35,591 nt of DNA from Proteobacteria bacterium UBA6908 (GTDB taxonomy: Bacteria > Pseudomonadota > Gammaproteobacteria > Acidiferrobacterales > UBA6901). Below the pieces are notes generated by a model, which was not told the origin of the DNA, ran no database searches, and worked only from the letters and a program-made list of their open reading frames with translations. Position 1 is the first letter of the stretch. The number at the start of each line of letters is the position of its first letter. The position numbers were made by a program, and so were the translations under genes. This document shows, piece by piece, positions 26,008 through 35,591 of this stretch. Where the stretch lies: contig DKBE01000080.1 of assembly GCA_002451085.1 (NCBI GenBank), positions 30,032-65,622 on the forward strand, in the 5' to 3' direction.

Positions 26008-26760
26008 ATGAGCACGAAGGAGCTGGAAAACGAAATTGCTTTGGTGACCGGCGCGAGCCGCGGTATTGGCTTGGCCATCGCCCTGGAGCTTGGCCGCCAG
26101 GGCGCCACGGTGATTGGCTCTGCGACTTCCAATGACGGTGCCGAGAAAATCAGCGGACAGCTCAAGGCCGCCGGGATCCGCGGACAAGGTGTCGTGCTAA
26201 ACGTTACTGACCAGGGCTCGATCGACAATACCATCACGGAAATCCAGAGCGCCTGGGGCGCCCCCAGCATCCTCGTGAATAATGCCGGCATAACCCGTGA
26301 CAACCTGTTGATGCGCATGAAGGACGAGGAGTGGGATACCATCATGGACACCAACCTGAAGTCTGTCTTCCGAATGAGCAAAGCGGTGTTGCGCGGCATG
26401 ACCAAGGCGCGTCGGGGGCGCATCATCAGTATCAGTTCGATTGTCGGGGCCTCCGGTAATCCCGGTCAGTGCAATTATTCTGCCGCCAAGGCGGCCGTGG
26501 TCGGATTCACCAAATCGCTGGCGCGGGAAGTCGGCTCCCGTAACATCACCGTCAATGCGGTTGCTCCCGGCTTCATTGATACTGACATGACCCGGGCCCT
26601 ACCTGAGGCAGTACGCGAAGGTCTGCTCGCACAGATCCCGCTTGGACGTCTAGGGCAGGCTGAGGAAATCGCTCAGGCAGTGGCTTTCCTGGCCTCGCCG
26701 GGTGCCGCCTACATTACCGGTACGACCCTCCATGTAAATGGCGGGATGTACATGAATTGA
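26008..26760 (+). CDS. fabG: 3-oxoacyl-ACP reductase
   Basis: NADPH-dependent short-chain dehydrogenase that reduces 3-oxoacyl-ACP. The 250-residue protein shows the cofactor motif TGASRGIG (14-21), NNAG in the fourth strand, and active-site Tyr157 and Lys161 in YSAAK, with the catalytic Ser in the SISSIVG strand before them. The C-terminal VNGGMYMN end is typical. An AAGGAG ribosome-binding site precedes the ATG. Confidence 0.97.
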   Translation: MSTKELENEIALVTGASRGIGLAIALELGRQGATVIGSATSNDGAEKISGQLKAAGIRGQGVVLNVTDQGSIDNTITEIQSAWGAPSILVNNAGITRDNLLMRMKDEEWDTIMDTNLKSVFRMSKAVLRGMTKARRGRIISISSIVGASGNPGQCNYSAAKAAVVGFTKSLAREVGSRNITVNAVAPGFIDTDMTRALPEAVREGLLAQIPLGRLGQAEEIAQAVAFLASPGAAYITGTTLHVNGGMYMN

Positions 26761-26781
26761 CACCCTTTTTTTCGGGTGGAC

Positions 26782-26810
26782 TTGAACCCTTGAATCGTGT
26801 TTACTATGCG
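26782..26810 (+). promoter_or_regulatory. Possible promoter of acpP
   Basis: TTGAAC (26782-26787), 17 bp, then TATGCG (26805-26810) lie in the 106-bp fabG-acpP gap, giving a leader of about 50 nt. A separate acpP promoter is expected because ACP is needed in large amounts, but the -10 is imperfect. A weak 5-bp hairpin CACCC/GGGTG (26761-26778) sits just after the fabG stop. Confidence 0.35.
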
Positions 26811-26866
26811 GCCTCGCCAGTCCAAGCAGTCTCCAACTGGCTAATTTAGCGGAGGAAAAACCGACC

Positions 26867-27103
26867 ATGAGCAGTGTTGATGAACGCGTAGTCAAGATTG
26901 TTGCCGAGCAGCTGGGTGTGAATGAAGGCGAAGTGACCAAAGCCGCCTCTTTCGTCAACGACCTGGGCGCCGACTCCCTTGACACCGTTGAGCTTGTCAT
27001 GGCCCTGGAAGAGGAATTTGATTGCGAGATTCCTGATGAAGAAGCCGAGAAGATCACGACGGTGCAACAGGCGATCGATTACATCAACGCCCATCAAAAG
27101 TAA
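26867..27103 (+). CDS. acpP: Acyl carrier protein
   Basis: A 78-residue acidic four-helix protein that carries acyl chains on 4'-phosphopantetheine. The attachment site is Ser37 in [18 protein letters not shown], the canonical ACP motif, and the C-terminus [11 protein letters not shown] forms helix IV. A strong GGAGG ribosome-binding site precedes the ATG. Confidence 0.98.
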   Translation: MSSVDERVVKIVAEQLGVNEGEVTKAASFVNDLGADSLDTVELVMALEEEFDCEIPDEEAEKITTVQQAIDYINAHQK

Positions 27104-27123
27104 CCGGCATCCATCTTCGGACA

Positions 27124-27161
27124 GGCCGCCAGCCACGGCGTGGCGGCGGCCTTTCGATTTT
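27124..27161 (+). terminator. Hairpin terminator or attenuator between acpP and fabF
   Basis: GGCCGCC (27124-27130) pairs with GGCGGCC (27145-27151) and GCCAC (27132-27136) with GTGGC (27140-27144), leaving one bulged A and a GGC loop. TTTCGATTTT follows, a T-rich but interrupted tail, so termination may be partial and lower fabF relative to acpP. Confidence 0.7.
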
Positions 27162-27190
27162 CTGACAACCCGATTGCATCGTCATATCCA
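27162..27190 (+). promoter_or_regulatory. Possible promoter of fabF
   Basis: CTGACA (27162-27167), a 17-bp spacer and TATCCA (27185-27190) lie immediately after the acpP terminator. A start point near 27197 leaves the AGGA ribosome-binding site (27203-27206) in the leader. Confidence 0.4.
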
Positions 27191-27213
27191 ATCTGCTGCA
27201 TGAGGAAAACCGC

Positions 27214-28455
27214 TTGAGCAAACGACGTGTGGTTATCACCGGCATGGGTGTTGTTTCACCCATCGGGTTGAATCTCAGCGAAAACTGGCAGGCCTTGATG
27301 GCCGGCACCAGCGGTATTGGCCAGATTACCCAATTTGATGCCAGCGGATTCCCCTCGACCATAGCCGGTGAAGTCAGGGGCTTCGACATCACCCAGTACA
27401 TCAGCGAGAAAGAGGCCCGGCGCATGGACCGCTTCATCCACCTCGGGATGGCAGCTGGCATTCAGGCGATCAAGGACTCAGGTCTCGAGGTGACGGAAGC
27501 CAATGCCGAACAGATCGGCGTGCACATCGGGTCGGGTATCGGCGGATTGAATACCATGGAAGGTGCCACCAAGACGATCCTTGAAAAAGGGCACCGCCGC
27601 ATCACTCCGTTCTATATCCCGATGAGCATCATCAACATGATCTCCGGAAACCTTTCGATTCTCTATGGCATGAAGGGTCCAAATCTGGCCATGGTTACGG
27701 CCTGTGCCACGGCCACGCACGCCATTGGCGATGCCGCGCGCCTGATTGAGTATGGCGACGCAGATGTCATGGTTGCCGGTGGTGCCGAGTCTGCGGTTAC
27801 ACCTACGGGTATGGCCGGCTTTGGGAATGCCAAGGCCCTGTCCACCCGCAATGATGACCCGACCACCGCCAGCCGCCCGTGGGACAAGGACCGCGATGGT
27901 TTCGTCCTTGGCGAGGGTGCCGGTGTGGTGGTGCTGGAGGAATACGAGTTCGCGAAGAAGCGCGGTGCCCGCATCTATTGCGAACTGGCCGGTTTTGGCA
28001 TGAGCGGTGACGCATATCACATGACCAGCCCGTCCGAGGGCGGTGAAGGCGCTGCACGCTGCATGCGCAATGCCATGCGAAATGCCGGGATCAATTCCAG
28101 CGAGATTGAATACGTCAACGCCCATGGCACCTCCACTCCCCAAGGCGACCGCGCGGAAACTATGGCCGCCAAGGCCGCCTTTGGCGACCATGCGCGCAAG
28201 CTTGCGATGAGTTCCACCAAGTCCATGACCGGACATCTGCTCGGTGCCGCTGGCGGCGTGGAGGCGATATACACGGCGCTGGCCATACATCACCAGGTGG
28301 CACCACCGACCATCAATATCTTCACGCCGGACCCGGAATGTGATCTCGATTACGTGCCGAACACACCACGCGAGATGACCATACGCGCAGCACTCTCCAA
28401 CTCATTTGGCTTTGGCGGCACCAATGGCACTCTGGTCTTTCGCCGACTGACGTGA
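27214..28455 (+). CDS. fabF: 3-oxoacyl-ACP synthase II (KAS II)
   Basis: Elongating condensing enzyme of 413 residues. The Cys-His-His active site is Cys164 (TACATATHAIG), His304 (NAHGTSTPQGD) and His341 (MTGHLLGAAGG). The N-terminus SKRRVVITGMGVVSPIG is exactly the family pattern, which fixes the start at TTG 27214; the AGGA sequence 7 nt upstream supports it, and the nearest ATG would remove the first strand. The stop overlaps pabB in GTGA. Confidence 0.96.
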   Translation: MSKRRVVITGMGVVSPIGLNLSENWQALMAGTSGIGQITQFDASGFPSTIAGEVRGFDITQYISEKEARRMDRFIHLGMAAGIQAIKDSGLEVTEANAEQIGVHIGSGIGGLNTMEGATKTILEKGHRRITPFYIPMSIINMISGNLSILYGMKGPNLAMVTACATATHAIGDAARLIEYGDADVMVAGGAESAVTPTGMAGFGNAKALSTRNDDPTTASRPWDKDRDGFVLGEGAGVVVLEEYEFAKKRGARIYCELAGFGMSGDAYHMTSPSEGGEGAARCMRNAMRNAGINSSEIEYVNAHGTSTPQGDRAETMAAKAAFGDHARKLAMSSTKSMTGHLLGAAGGVEAIYTALAIHHQVAPPTINIFTPDPECDLDYVPNTPREMTIRAALSNSFGFGGTNGTLVFRRLT

Positions 28456-29867
28456 GCTCGGTCAGCAGGCTCGGTAATCTGACACCGGCCTGCCGGTGGC
28501 AGGAAGTGCCGGGCGCGGCGGACCTTGCCGTTCTCCATGCGTATCGTCCCGATCGATACCCGCACTTGCTCGAAAGCGTGGCCCGCGGCAATGCCGGCGC
28601 CCGTTACGATATTTTGTTCGCATTCCCGGAAAAACGCCTGGTCTTAACTGGCGCTGAGCTTCTGGGTCGTGAAGTCTCCGGGGGGTCGTTTGATTTCCTT
28701 GCTACCCTCGATCGTGACTGGCAACGTTTCCGGATTGATTCGGCCGGGGAACCGCCATTTCCATTCCACGGTGGCTGGTTCCTGTACCTCGGCTATGAAC
28801 TGACACGCGAACTTGAGCCATCCCTGCACGGTATTCCGGTAGATGCCGGCTACCCTGTGGCCCTGGCGGACCGGATTCCGGCGGCCATTATTCACGACCA
28901 CCTGCAGAAAATTACATGGATGCTTTGCGAACCCGGTCGCGAAGACCTGCTGACAGAGATCGAGAGGGATCTGCTCGCCCATAACCATGATGCTATCGAC
29001 ACAACACTGCCTGCCGTCTTGCAGATCGTTGAGGAAGATCCGTCCCTACATCACGAACGGGTACTGCGAACCCTTGATTACATCCGTGCGGGCGATACCT
29101 TTCAAGTAAACTTGTCTCGTGGATGGAACGTCGAACTGGCCACACCGCCCCCGGTAGTCAGTGTCTATGCACAGTTACGAACAAATAATCCGGCACCGTT
29201 TGCCGGTTTTGCGACCATCGGACCCGGGCGGGCCGTTGTCAGCTCATCACCAGAACGCCTCGTGGCCGTACGCCATGGCAGAATCGAGACGCGTCCCATT
29301 GCCGGTACACGGCCACGACTGGTGGAGGAGGGCAATGATCGCCAGCAACGTGCTGCTCTCGTCACAAATCCCAAGGAACGCGCCGAACATGTCATGCTGG
29401 TCGACCTCGAGCGCAATGACCTCGGCCGAGTCTGTATACCGGGCAGTATCGAAGTGGATGATTTGCTCGTTGTAGAAAGTTATCAGCATGTTCACCATCT
29501 GGTATCCGGTGTCAGCGGAATCCTGCGTCCCGGAATCTTACCGGGACAGGCGATTCGTGGACTATTCCCGGGCGGGACCATTACCGGCTGTCCGAAAATT
29601 CGAACCATGCAGATTATCGCCGAACTCGAAAATGAACCGCGGCGAGCGTACACCGGCTCCATGGGATATCTGAACCGCGACGGTAGCCTCGACCTGAGCA
29701 TCCTGATTCGCACGCTGCAGATTGACGGGAACTGGATCAGTTTCCGTGCCGGTGGCGGGATCGTCGCCGACTCGGATCCGGAACGTGAGCTCGATGAAAC
29801 ACGCGCCAAGGCAAAAGGGCTTCTGTCGATGTTTCGTCAATATGGCCCCCGTACATGCACACCCTGA
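28452..29867 (+). CDS. pabB: Aminodeoxychorismate synthase component I
   Basis: Chorismate-utilising enzyme of 471 residues that, with glutamine amidotransferase PabA, makes 4-amino-4-deoxychorismate for folate. The C-terminal chorismate-binding domain (about 200-465) shows DTFQVNLSRGW, the PIAGTRPR motif, ERNDLGRVC, GCPKIRTMQII and YTGSMGYLNRDGSLDLSILIRT. TrpE shares the fold, but the adjacent pabC and the fatty-acid/folate context favour PabB. Start is GTG 28452 overlapping the fabF stop, and its end overlaps pabC by 13 nt. pabA is not in the window. Confidence 0.92.
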   Translation: MSSVSRLGNLTPACRWQEVPGAADLAVLHAYRPDRYPHLLESVARGNAGARYDILFAFPEKRLVLTGAELLGREVSGGSFDFLATLDRDWQRFRIDSAGEPPFPFHGGWFLYLGYELTRELEPSLHGIPVDAGYPVALADRIPAAIIHDHLQKITWMLCEPGREDLLTEIERDLLAHNHDAIDTTLPAVLQIVEEDPSLHHERVLRTLDYIRAGDTFQVNLSRGWNVELATPPPVVSVYAQLRTNNPAPFAGFATIGPGRAVVSSSPERLVAVRHGRIETRPIAGTRPRLVEEGNDRQQRAALVTNPKERAEHVMLVDLERNDLGRVCIPGSIEVDDLLVVESYQHVHHLVSGVSGILRPGILPGQAIRGLFPGGTITGCPKIRTMQIIAELENEPRRAYTGSMGYLNRDGSLDLSILIRTLQIDGNWISFRAGGGIVADSDPERELDETRAKAKGLLSMFRQYGPRTCTP

Positions 29868-30608
29868 TCAACGGTCAGCCATCAGATGCCATACCGATCA
29901 CCGATCGCGGCTTGCTCTACGGCGATGGTCTATTCGAAACGGTAGCCTTGCGTCAGGGTTCCCCCGTCCTCTGGTCTGGCCACATGCAGCGGCTGGCGGA
30001 AGGCTGTCGTCGCCTGGAACTTCCATCCCCGAATCCGGATCAATTGCTGACTGAAGTCCTGCAGGTATCAAGCAATGCGGAACGATCAGTTGCCAAGATC
30101 ATCATCACCCGTGGCGGCGGTACTCGCGGCTACCGTCCAATGCCAATGGACTCCGCTACCCGGATTGTCATGGGGCTGCCCTGGCCTGTACTGCCTGTTG
30201 ATGCGAAATCCACCGGGGTCACGGCACGTTGGTGTAAAACCCGTCTGGCAAGACAACCACGTCTCGCCGGTCTGAAGCACCTGAACCGCCTTGAGCAGGT
30301 ATTGGCGCGCGCGGAATGGCAGGACGACTACACTGAAGGACTGATGCGTGACGCTGATGGGCTGGTCATTGAAGGAACAATGTCCAACCTGTTTCTTGTA
30401 GATCGGGGTACCTTGATAACTCCTGATCTGTCACAATGCGGCGTCGCCGGAGTCATGCGCGCCGCCATTCTGGAATTTGCCCAACAATGCGGCATTCCGC
30501 ACACGGTGCGTCCGGTCACGCCACCGATGGTGGAAGAGGCCGATTCGCTCTTTCTAACCAACAGCCTGATCGGCATCTGGCCGATCTTCCGGCTTGAGAC
30601 AAGGCACT

Positions 30609-33412
<2,804 letters not shown>

Positions 33413-33420
<8 letters not shown>

Positions 33421-33778
33421 CCACATGAACAATATCAAACCTGTGCGTCCCGGAGTACTGTCCCTGACGATCAAGGACAAGAGTGCGCTTTATGCTTCCT
33501 ATATGCCGTTTGTGAAAGGCGGAGGAATCTTTGTGCCAAGCAGCAAATCCTACAAGCTGGGAGATGAAGTTTTTATGTTGCTCACCCTTATGGATAATAA
33601 GGAAAAAATTCCTGTTGCCGGGCACGTGGTCTGGGTAACTCCAGCCGGAGCCCAGGGTAATCGTGCAGCCGGAGTTGGCATTCAATTTAGTGAAAAGGAC
33701 TCCGGTACTGCACGGAATAAAATTGAGGCATTGCTGGCTGGGCAGCTAACTTCCGAAAAACCTACCCACACGATGTAA
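33413..33778 (+). CDS. pilZ: Type IV pilus assembly protein PilZ
   Basis: A 121-residue PilZ domain protein (117 residues if ATG 33425 is used). The core RPGVLSLTIKDKSALYASYMPFVK and KIPVAGHVVWVTPAGAQGNRAAGVG closely match the PilZ of pseudomonads and xanthomonads, which is needed for type IV pili and works through PilB and FimX. As in those proteins the c-di-GMP binding motifs (RxxxR and D/NxSxxG) are absent, so direct c-di-GMP binding is not expected. It sits in the conserved holB-pilZ-tatD order; no other pil gene is in the window. Confidence 0.94.
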
Positions 33779-34561
33779 ATGGAGCCGATACTTACCGACT
33801 CTCACTGCCATCTCAACTTCGAGCCACTTGGCAACAGTCTGAATCAGGTTTTGCAAAATGCCCGCGAGCATGGGGTGGGACACATGCTCTGTGTCGCCGT
33901 CAATATTGAGAAGTTCCCCGAAGTGCTGGCCCTGGCCCAAACGCATGAAAATATATTTGCCTCCGTCGGTGTCCATCCGGATGAGCAGCAGGGCGCCGAT
34001 CCATCAGTAGACGAATTATGCGCACTGGCCCAGGATCCCAGGGTCGTTGCAATCGGTGAAACCGGCCTAGATTACTATCGCCTCAAGGGCGATTTGACCT
34101 GGCAGCAGGAACGTTTCCGCCGCCATATCCGCGCCGCCCGAATCTGCAACAAACCTCTGATCATTCATACCCGCGATGCCGCCGCGGATACCATACGCAT
34201 CCTCCGCGAAGAGGACGCTGGATCAGTATCTGGCGTAATGCATTGCTTTACTGAAAGCTGGGAGACAGCAAGGGCTGCGCTGGATCTCGGTTTCTATATT
34301 TCGTTTTCCGGGATCGTGACATTCCGCAGTGCCGATAGCCTGCGCGATGTAGCGATTCAGGTTCCGCAAGATCGCTTGCTGATCGAAACCGACGCCCCAT
34401 ATCTGGCACCTGTGCCGTATCGAGGAAAAACCAATGAACCTGCCTATGTTCGCCAGGTCGCTGAAACGCTGGCACGTATCCGGAATAGCACCCTGAACGA
34501 CGTAGCGATGGTCACTACTAAAAACTTCTTCTCGTTGTTTAGACAAGCCGTACAGGTCTGA
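33779..34561 (+). CDS. TatD-family metal-dependent hydrolase
   Basis: A 260-residue TIM-barrel metal hydrolase of the TatD group (YcfH-like), members of which act as 3'-exonucleases or deoxyribonucleases. Metal ligands are visible: His9 and His11 in TDSHCHL, the Glu in AIGETGLDYY, His in IIHTRDA, His in MHCF and Asp in ETDAPYL. The ATG directly follows the pilZ stop with no gap. The last gene of the fab-pab-tmk run; no intrinsic terminator is evident after it. Confidence 0.93.
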   Translation: MEPILTDSHCHLNFEPLGNSLNQVLQNAREHGVGHMLCVAVNIEKFPEVLALAQTHENIFASVGVHPDEQQGADPSVDELCALAQDPRVVAIGETGLDYYRLKGDLTWQQERFRRHIRAARICNKPLIIHTRDAAADTIRILREEDAGSVSGVMHCFTESWETARAALDLGFYISFSGIVTFRSADSLRDVAIQVPQDRLLIETDAPYLAPVPYRGKTNEPAYVRQVAETLARIRNSTLNDVAMVTTKNFFSLFRQAVQV

Positions 34562-34749
34562 GAAATTACATTTATTAATCACATTAAGTATATGAATATA
34601 TGAGTTATATATCCTGTAATAATCAGCGTAATTCGTTTATTGATAAGTACGCATAATGTATATTATGTAAAATAGTATGTTGATAGTTAAGTTAAGAATT
34701 GCATGTAAATTGCATAATCATATTTCCCGGTTAACGAGCCGGGCAATAA
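34562..34749. other. AT-rich spacer upstream of the ankyrin gene
   Basis: These 188 bp are sharply AT-rich compared with everything else in the window and contain no gene. They hold several TTGATA and TATTAT/CATAAT-like hexamers (for example TTGATA at 34640 and 34680) that could serve as promoters, but none stands out. A short repeat TTGCAT-TAA-TTGCAT lies near 34700-34717. A 7-bp hairpin CCCGGTT/AGCCGGG (34726-34743, one G-T pair) sits 6 bp before the next ATG and could hide its ribosome-binding region. Confidence 0.6.
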
Positions 34750-35478
34750 ATGCTAGAAGTAATAACTACTCTAGGAATTTCTGAGCCTAACGACATGAAA
34801 AAACCCTTACTTTCCGGTTTCACAAAAGACGTCATGCTGATTGGGCTGGTTACCCTGATGAGCATTGGCGCAAACCTTCCGGAATCTATCATCGCCTCAG
34901 TTGGAATCAACCAGACGTACCTCCTGTTTGGCCTGATCGCAGTCGTGGGCGTCTCTCTTGTGCGGTATCTGAAATTTACACTGGTACTGGCGATCGCCAT
35001 CATGGCGGTAGGAGCCAATCTGCCACAGGATATTGCTGATCAGCTTGGTGTGGACCCGCAGATCATGCTGTTTGCCCTGCTGGCGATGGTGGCCACGTCG
35101 TTCGTGAATTTCATCATCAAGTTGCCAAAAGGCGTCAAACCGATAGCCCAGGTAAACAGCTTGCATGGCTCACGCACGCTTTGCCAGGCAGCAGCCAAGG
35201 GTCATGCGTCGATGGTGTATTCGCTGATCAGCGCCGGTATCAATCCAAACTTTAAGGATGAAAAAGGCGATTTACCCCTGGTTGTAGCTGCCCGGCATGG
35301 TCAGGCACTGGTGGTGAAGCTGCTGCTGGACAATGGCGCCGATATTTTTGGAAAAGACAGTACCGGAATGAATGCCCTGGAAGCGGCCAACAAGGCAGGT
35401 TTCAGTCAGACTGCGCTATTGCTGAAGAATGCAGAACTGAAGGTATCTGGCAAACATGTGGTGACCGCAGCCGCATAA
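34750..35478 (+). CDS. Unrecognised four-helix membrane protein with C-terminal ankyrin repeats
   Basis: No family recognised beyond the ankyrin part. Of 242 residues, four hydrophobic segments (about 26-41, 57-73, 76-89, 104-123) form two helical hairpins. The hairpins are an internal duplication with 48-residue offset: GANLP recurs at 40-44 and 88-92, followed by matching Ile, Gly52/Gly100, Phe60/Phe108 and Ser69/Ser117. Basic residues lie at the N-terminus, between the hairpins (VRYLKF) and after helix four, so both GANLP loops should be periplasmic and the C-terminus cytoplasmic. Residues 141-229 hold about 2.7 ankyrin repeats (DLPLVVAARHGQALVVKLLLDNGAD is the clearest). ATG 34750 or ATG 34795 (227 residues) may be the start; neither has a ribosome-binding site. 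A membrane-tethered protein-binding role is only inferred. Confidence 0.85.
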   Translation: MLEVITTLGISEPNDMKKPLLSGFTKDVMLIGLVTLMSIGANLPESIIASVGINQTYLLFGLIAVVGVSLVRYLKFTLVLAIAIMAVGANLPQDIADQLGVDPQIMLFALLAMVATSFVNFIIKLPKGVKPIAQVNSLHGSRTLCQAAAKGHASMVYSLISAGINPNFKDEKGDLPLVVAARHGQALVVKLLLDNGADIFGKDSTGMNALEAANKAGFSQTALLLKNAELKVSGKHVVTAAA

Positions 35479-35555
35479 TTTTTATGGAGAGGCCTCGCCT
35501 CCCCGCCTGGCAGAAATACCACTTTCGATACTTAGGATAAAGTGCGCTTGGTTCC

Positions 35556-35591
35556 TGGTGCCCGGGGCCGGAATCGAACCGGCATGGCCTT
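35556..35591 (-). tRNA. 3' part of a tRNA gene, probably tRNA-Leu (cut by the window edge)
   Basis: On the minus strand the T arm GCCGG-TTCGATT-CCGGC (35583-35567) is perfect, followed by the 3' acceptor strand CCCGGGC (35566-35560), discriminator A and an encoded CCA (35558-35556). Upstream of the T stem AAGGCCAT (35591-35584) looks like the 3' side of a long variable arm, as in class II tRNAs. With the implied 5' acceptor GCCCGGG this fits a leucine tRNA; the anticodon lies outside the window. Positions 35479-35555 contain no gene; a 5-bp GAGGC/GCCTC hairpin (35489-35501) lacks a T tract on either strand. Confidence 0.85.

Noticed and set aside
35485..35501. Hairpin after the ankyrin gene as terminator for it or for the tRNA
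   Set aside because: The stem is 5 bp and no T tract follows on either strand.
35556..35591. attachment-site duplication of the tRNA 3' end within the window
   Set aside because: I found no second copy of the T-arm and acceptor sequence elsewhere in the window, and there is no integrase gene.

Overview
The window is a gene-dense piece of a gammaproteobacterial chromosome, almost entirely housekeeping. Three things point to this group: the gene orders lolC-lolD-comEC-exbB-exbD-msbA-lpxK-ycaR-kdsB and yceD-rpmF-plsX-fabH-fabD-fabG-acpP-fabF-pabB-pabC-mltG-tmk-holB-pilZ-tatD; an RNase E with its catalytic residues aligned to E. coli; and lipid A/KDO and type IV pilus genes. Base composition is GC-rich throughout except for one clearly AT-rich spacer near the right end. 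No mobile element, CRISPR array or rRNA was seen. I do not assign a genus.

Layout. Positions 1-263 form a left edge with no confident gene. yggS (minus) and dciA (plus) diverge at about 1.0 kb. A long plus-strand run (1.0-12.4 kb) carries dciA, a CapA-type lipoprotein, the Lol exporter, comEC, exbBD, msbA-lpxK-ycaR-kdsB (lipid A flipping and phosphorylation, KDO activation) and a low-molecular-weight tyrosine phosphatase. It ends at a bidirectional terminator facing rne (minus). rne and rluC diverge from a 394-bp region that holds a good rne promoter and a structured leader of about 340 nt. rluC-HAD phosphatase-Rieske-sppA (plus) runs into maf-pycB-pycA (minus). pycA and yceD diverge from back-to-back sigma70-type promoters. 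The fatty-acid synthesis run then continues through folate (pabBC), cell-wall (mltG), dTMP kinase, the DNA polymerase clamp-loader delta' subunit, pilZ and tatD. The right end holds an AT-rich spacer, an unrecognised four-helix membrane protein with ankyrin repeats, and the 3' part of a leucine-type tRNA on the minus strand.

How it fits together. Most genes build the envelope: phospholipid and fatty-acid synthesis (plsX, fabHDGF, acpP), lipid A and KDO (msbA, lpxK, kdsB), lipoprotein sorting (lolCD) and peptidoglycan length control (mltG). The two-subunit carboxylase pycAB probably supplies oxaloacetate. The least explained object is the ankyrin protein at 34750-35478. Its membrane domain is an internal 48-residue duplication marked by two GANLP loops, and it sits alone between AT-rich DNA and the 3' end of a tRNA. 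Other points to follow up are three promoters whose -10 elements abut start codons (yggS, rluC, yceD; possible leaderless mRNAs), a palindrome over the pycA start region, and the tightly overlapped HAD-Rieske-SppA cluster.
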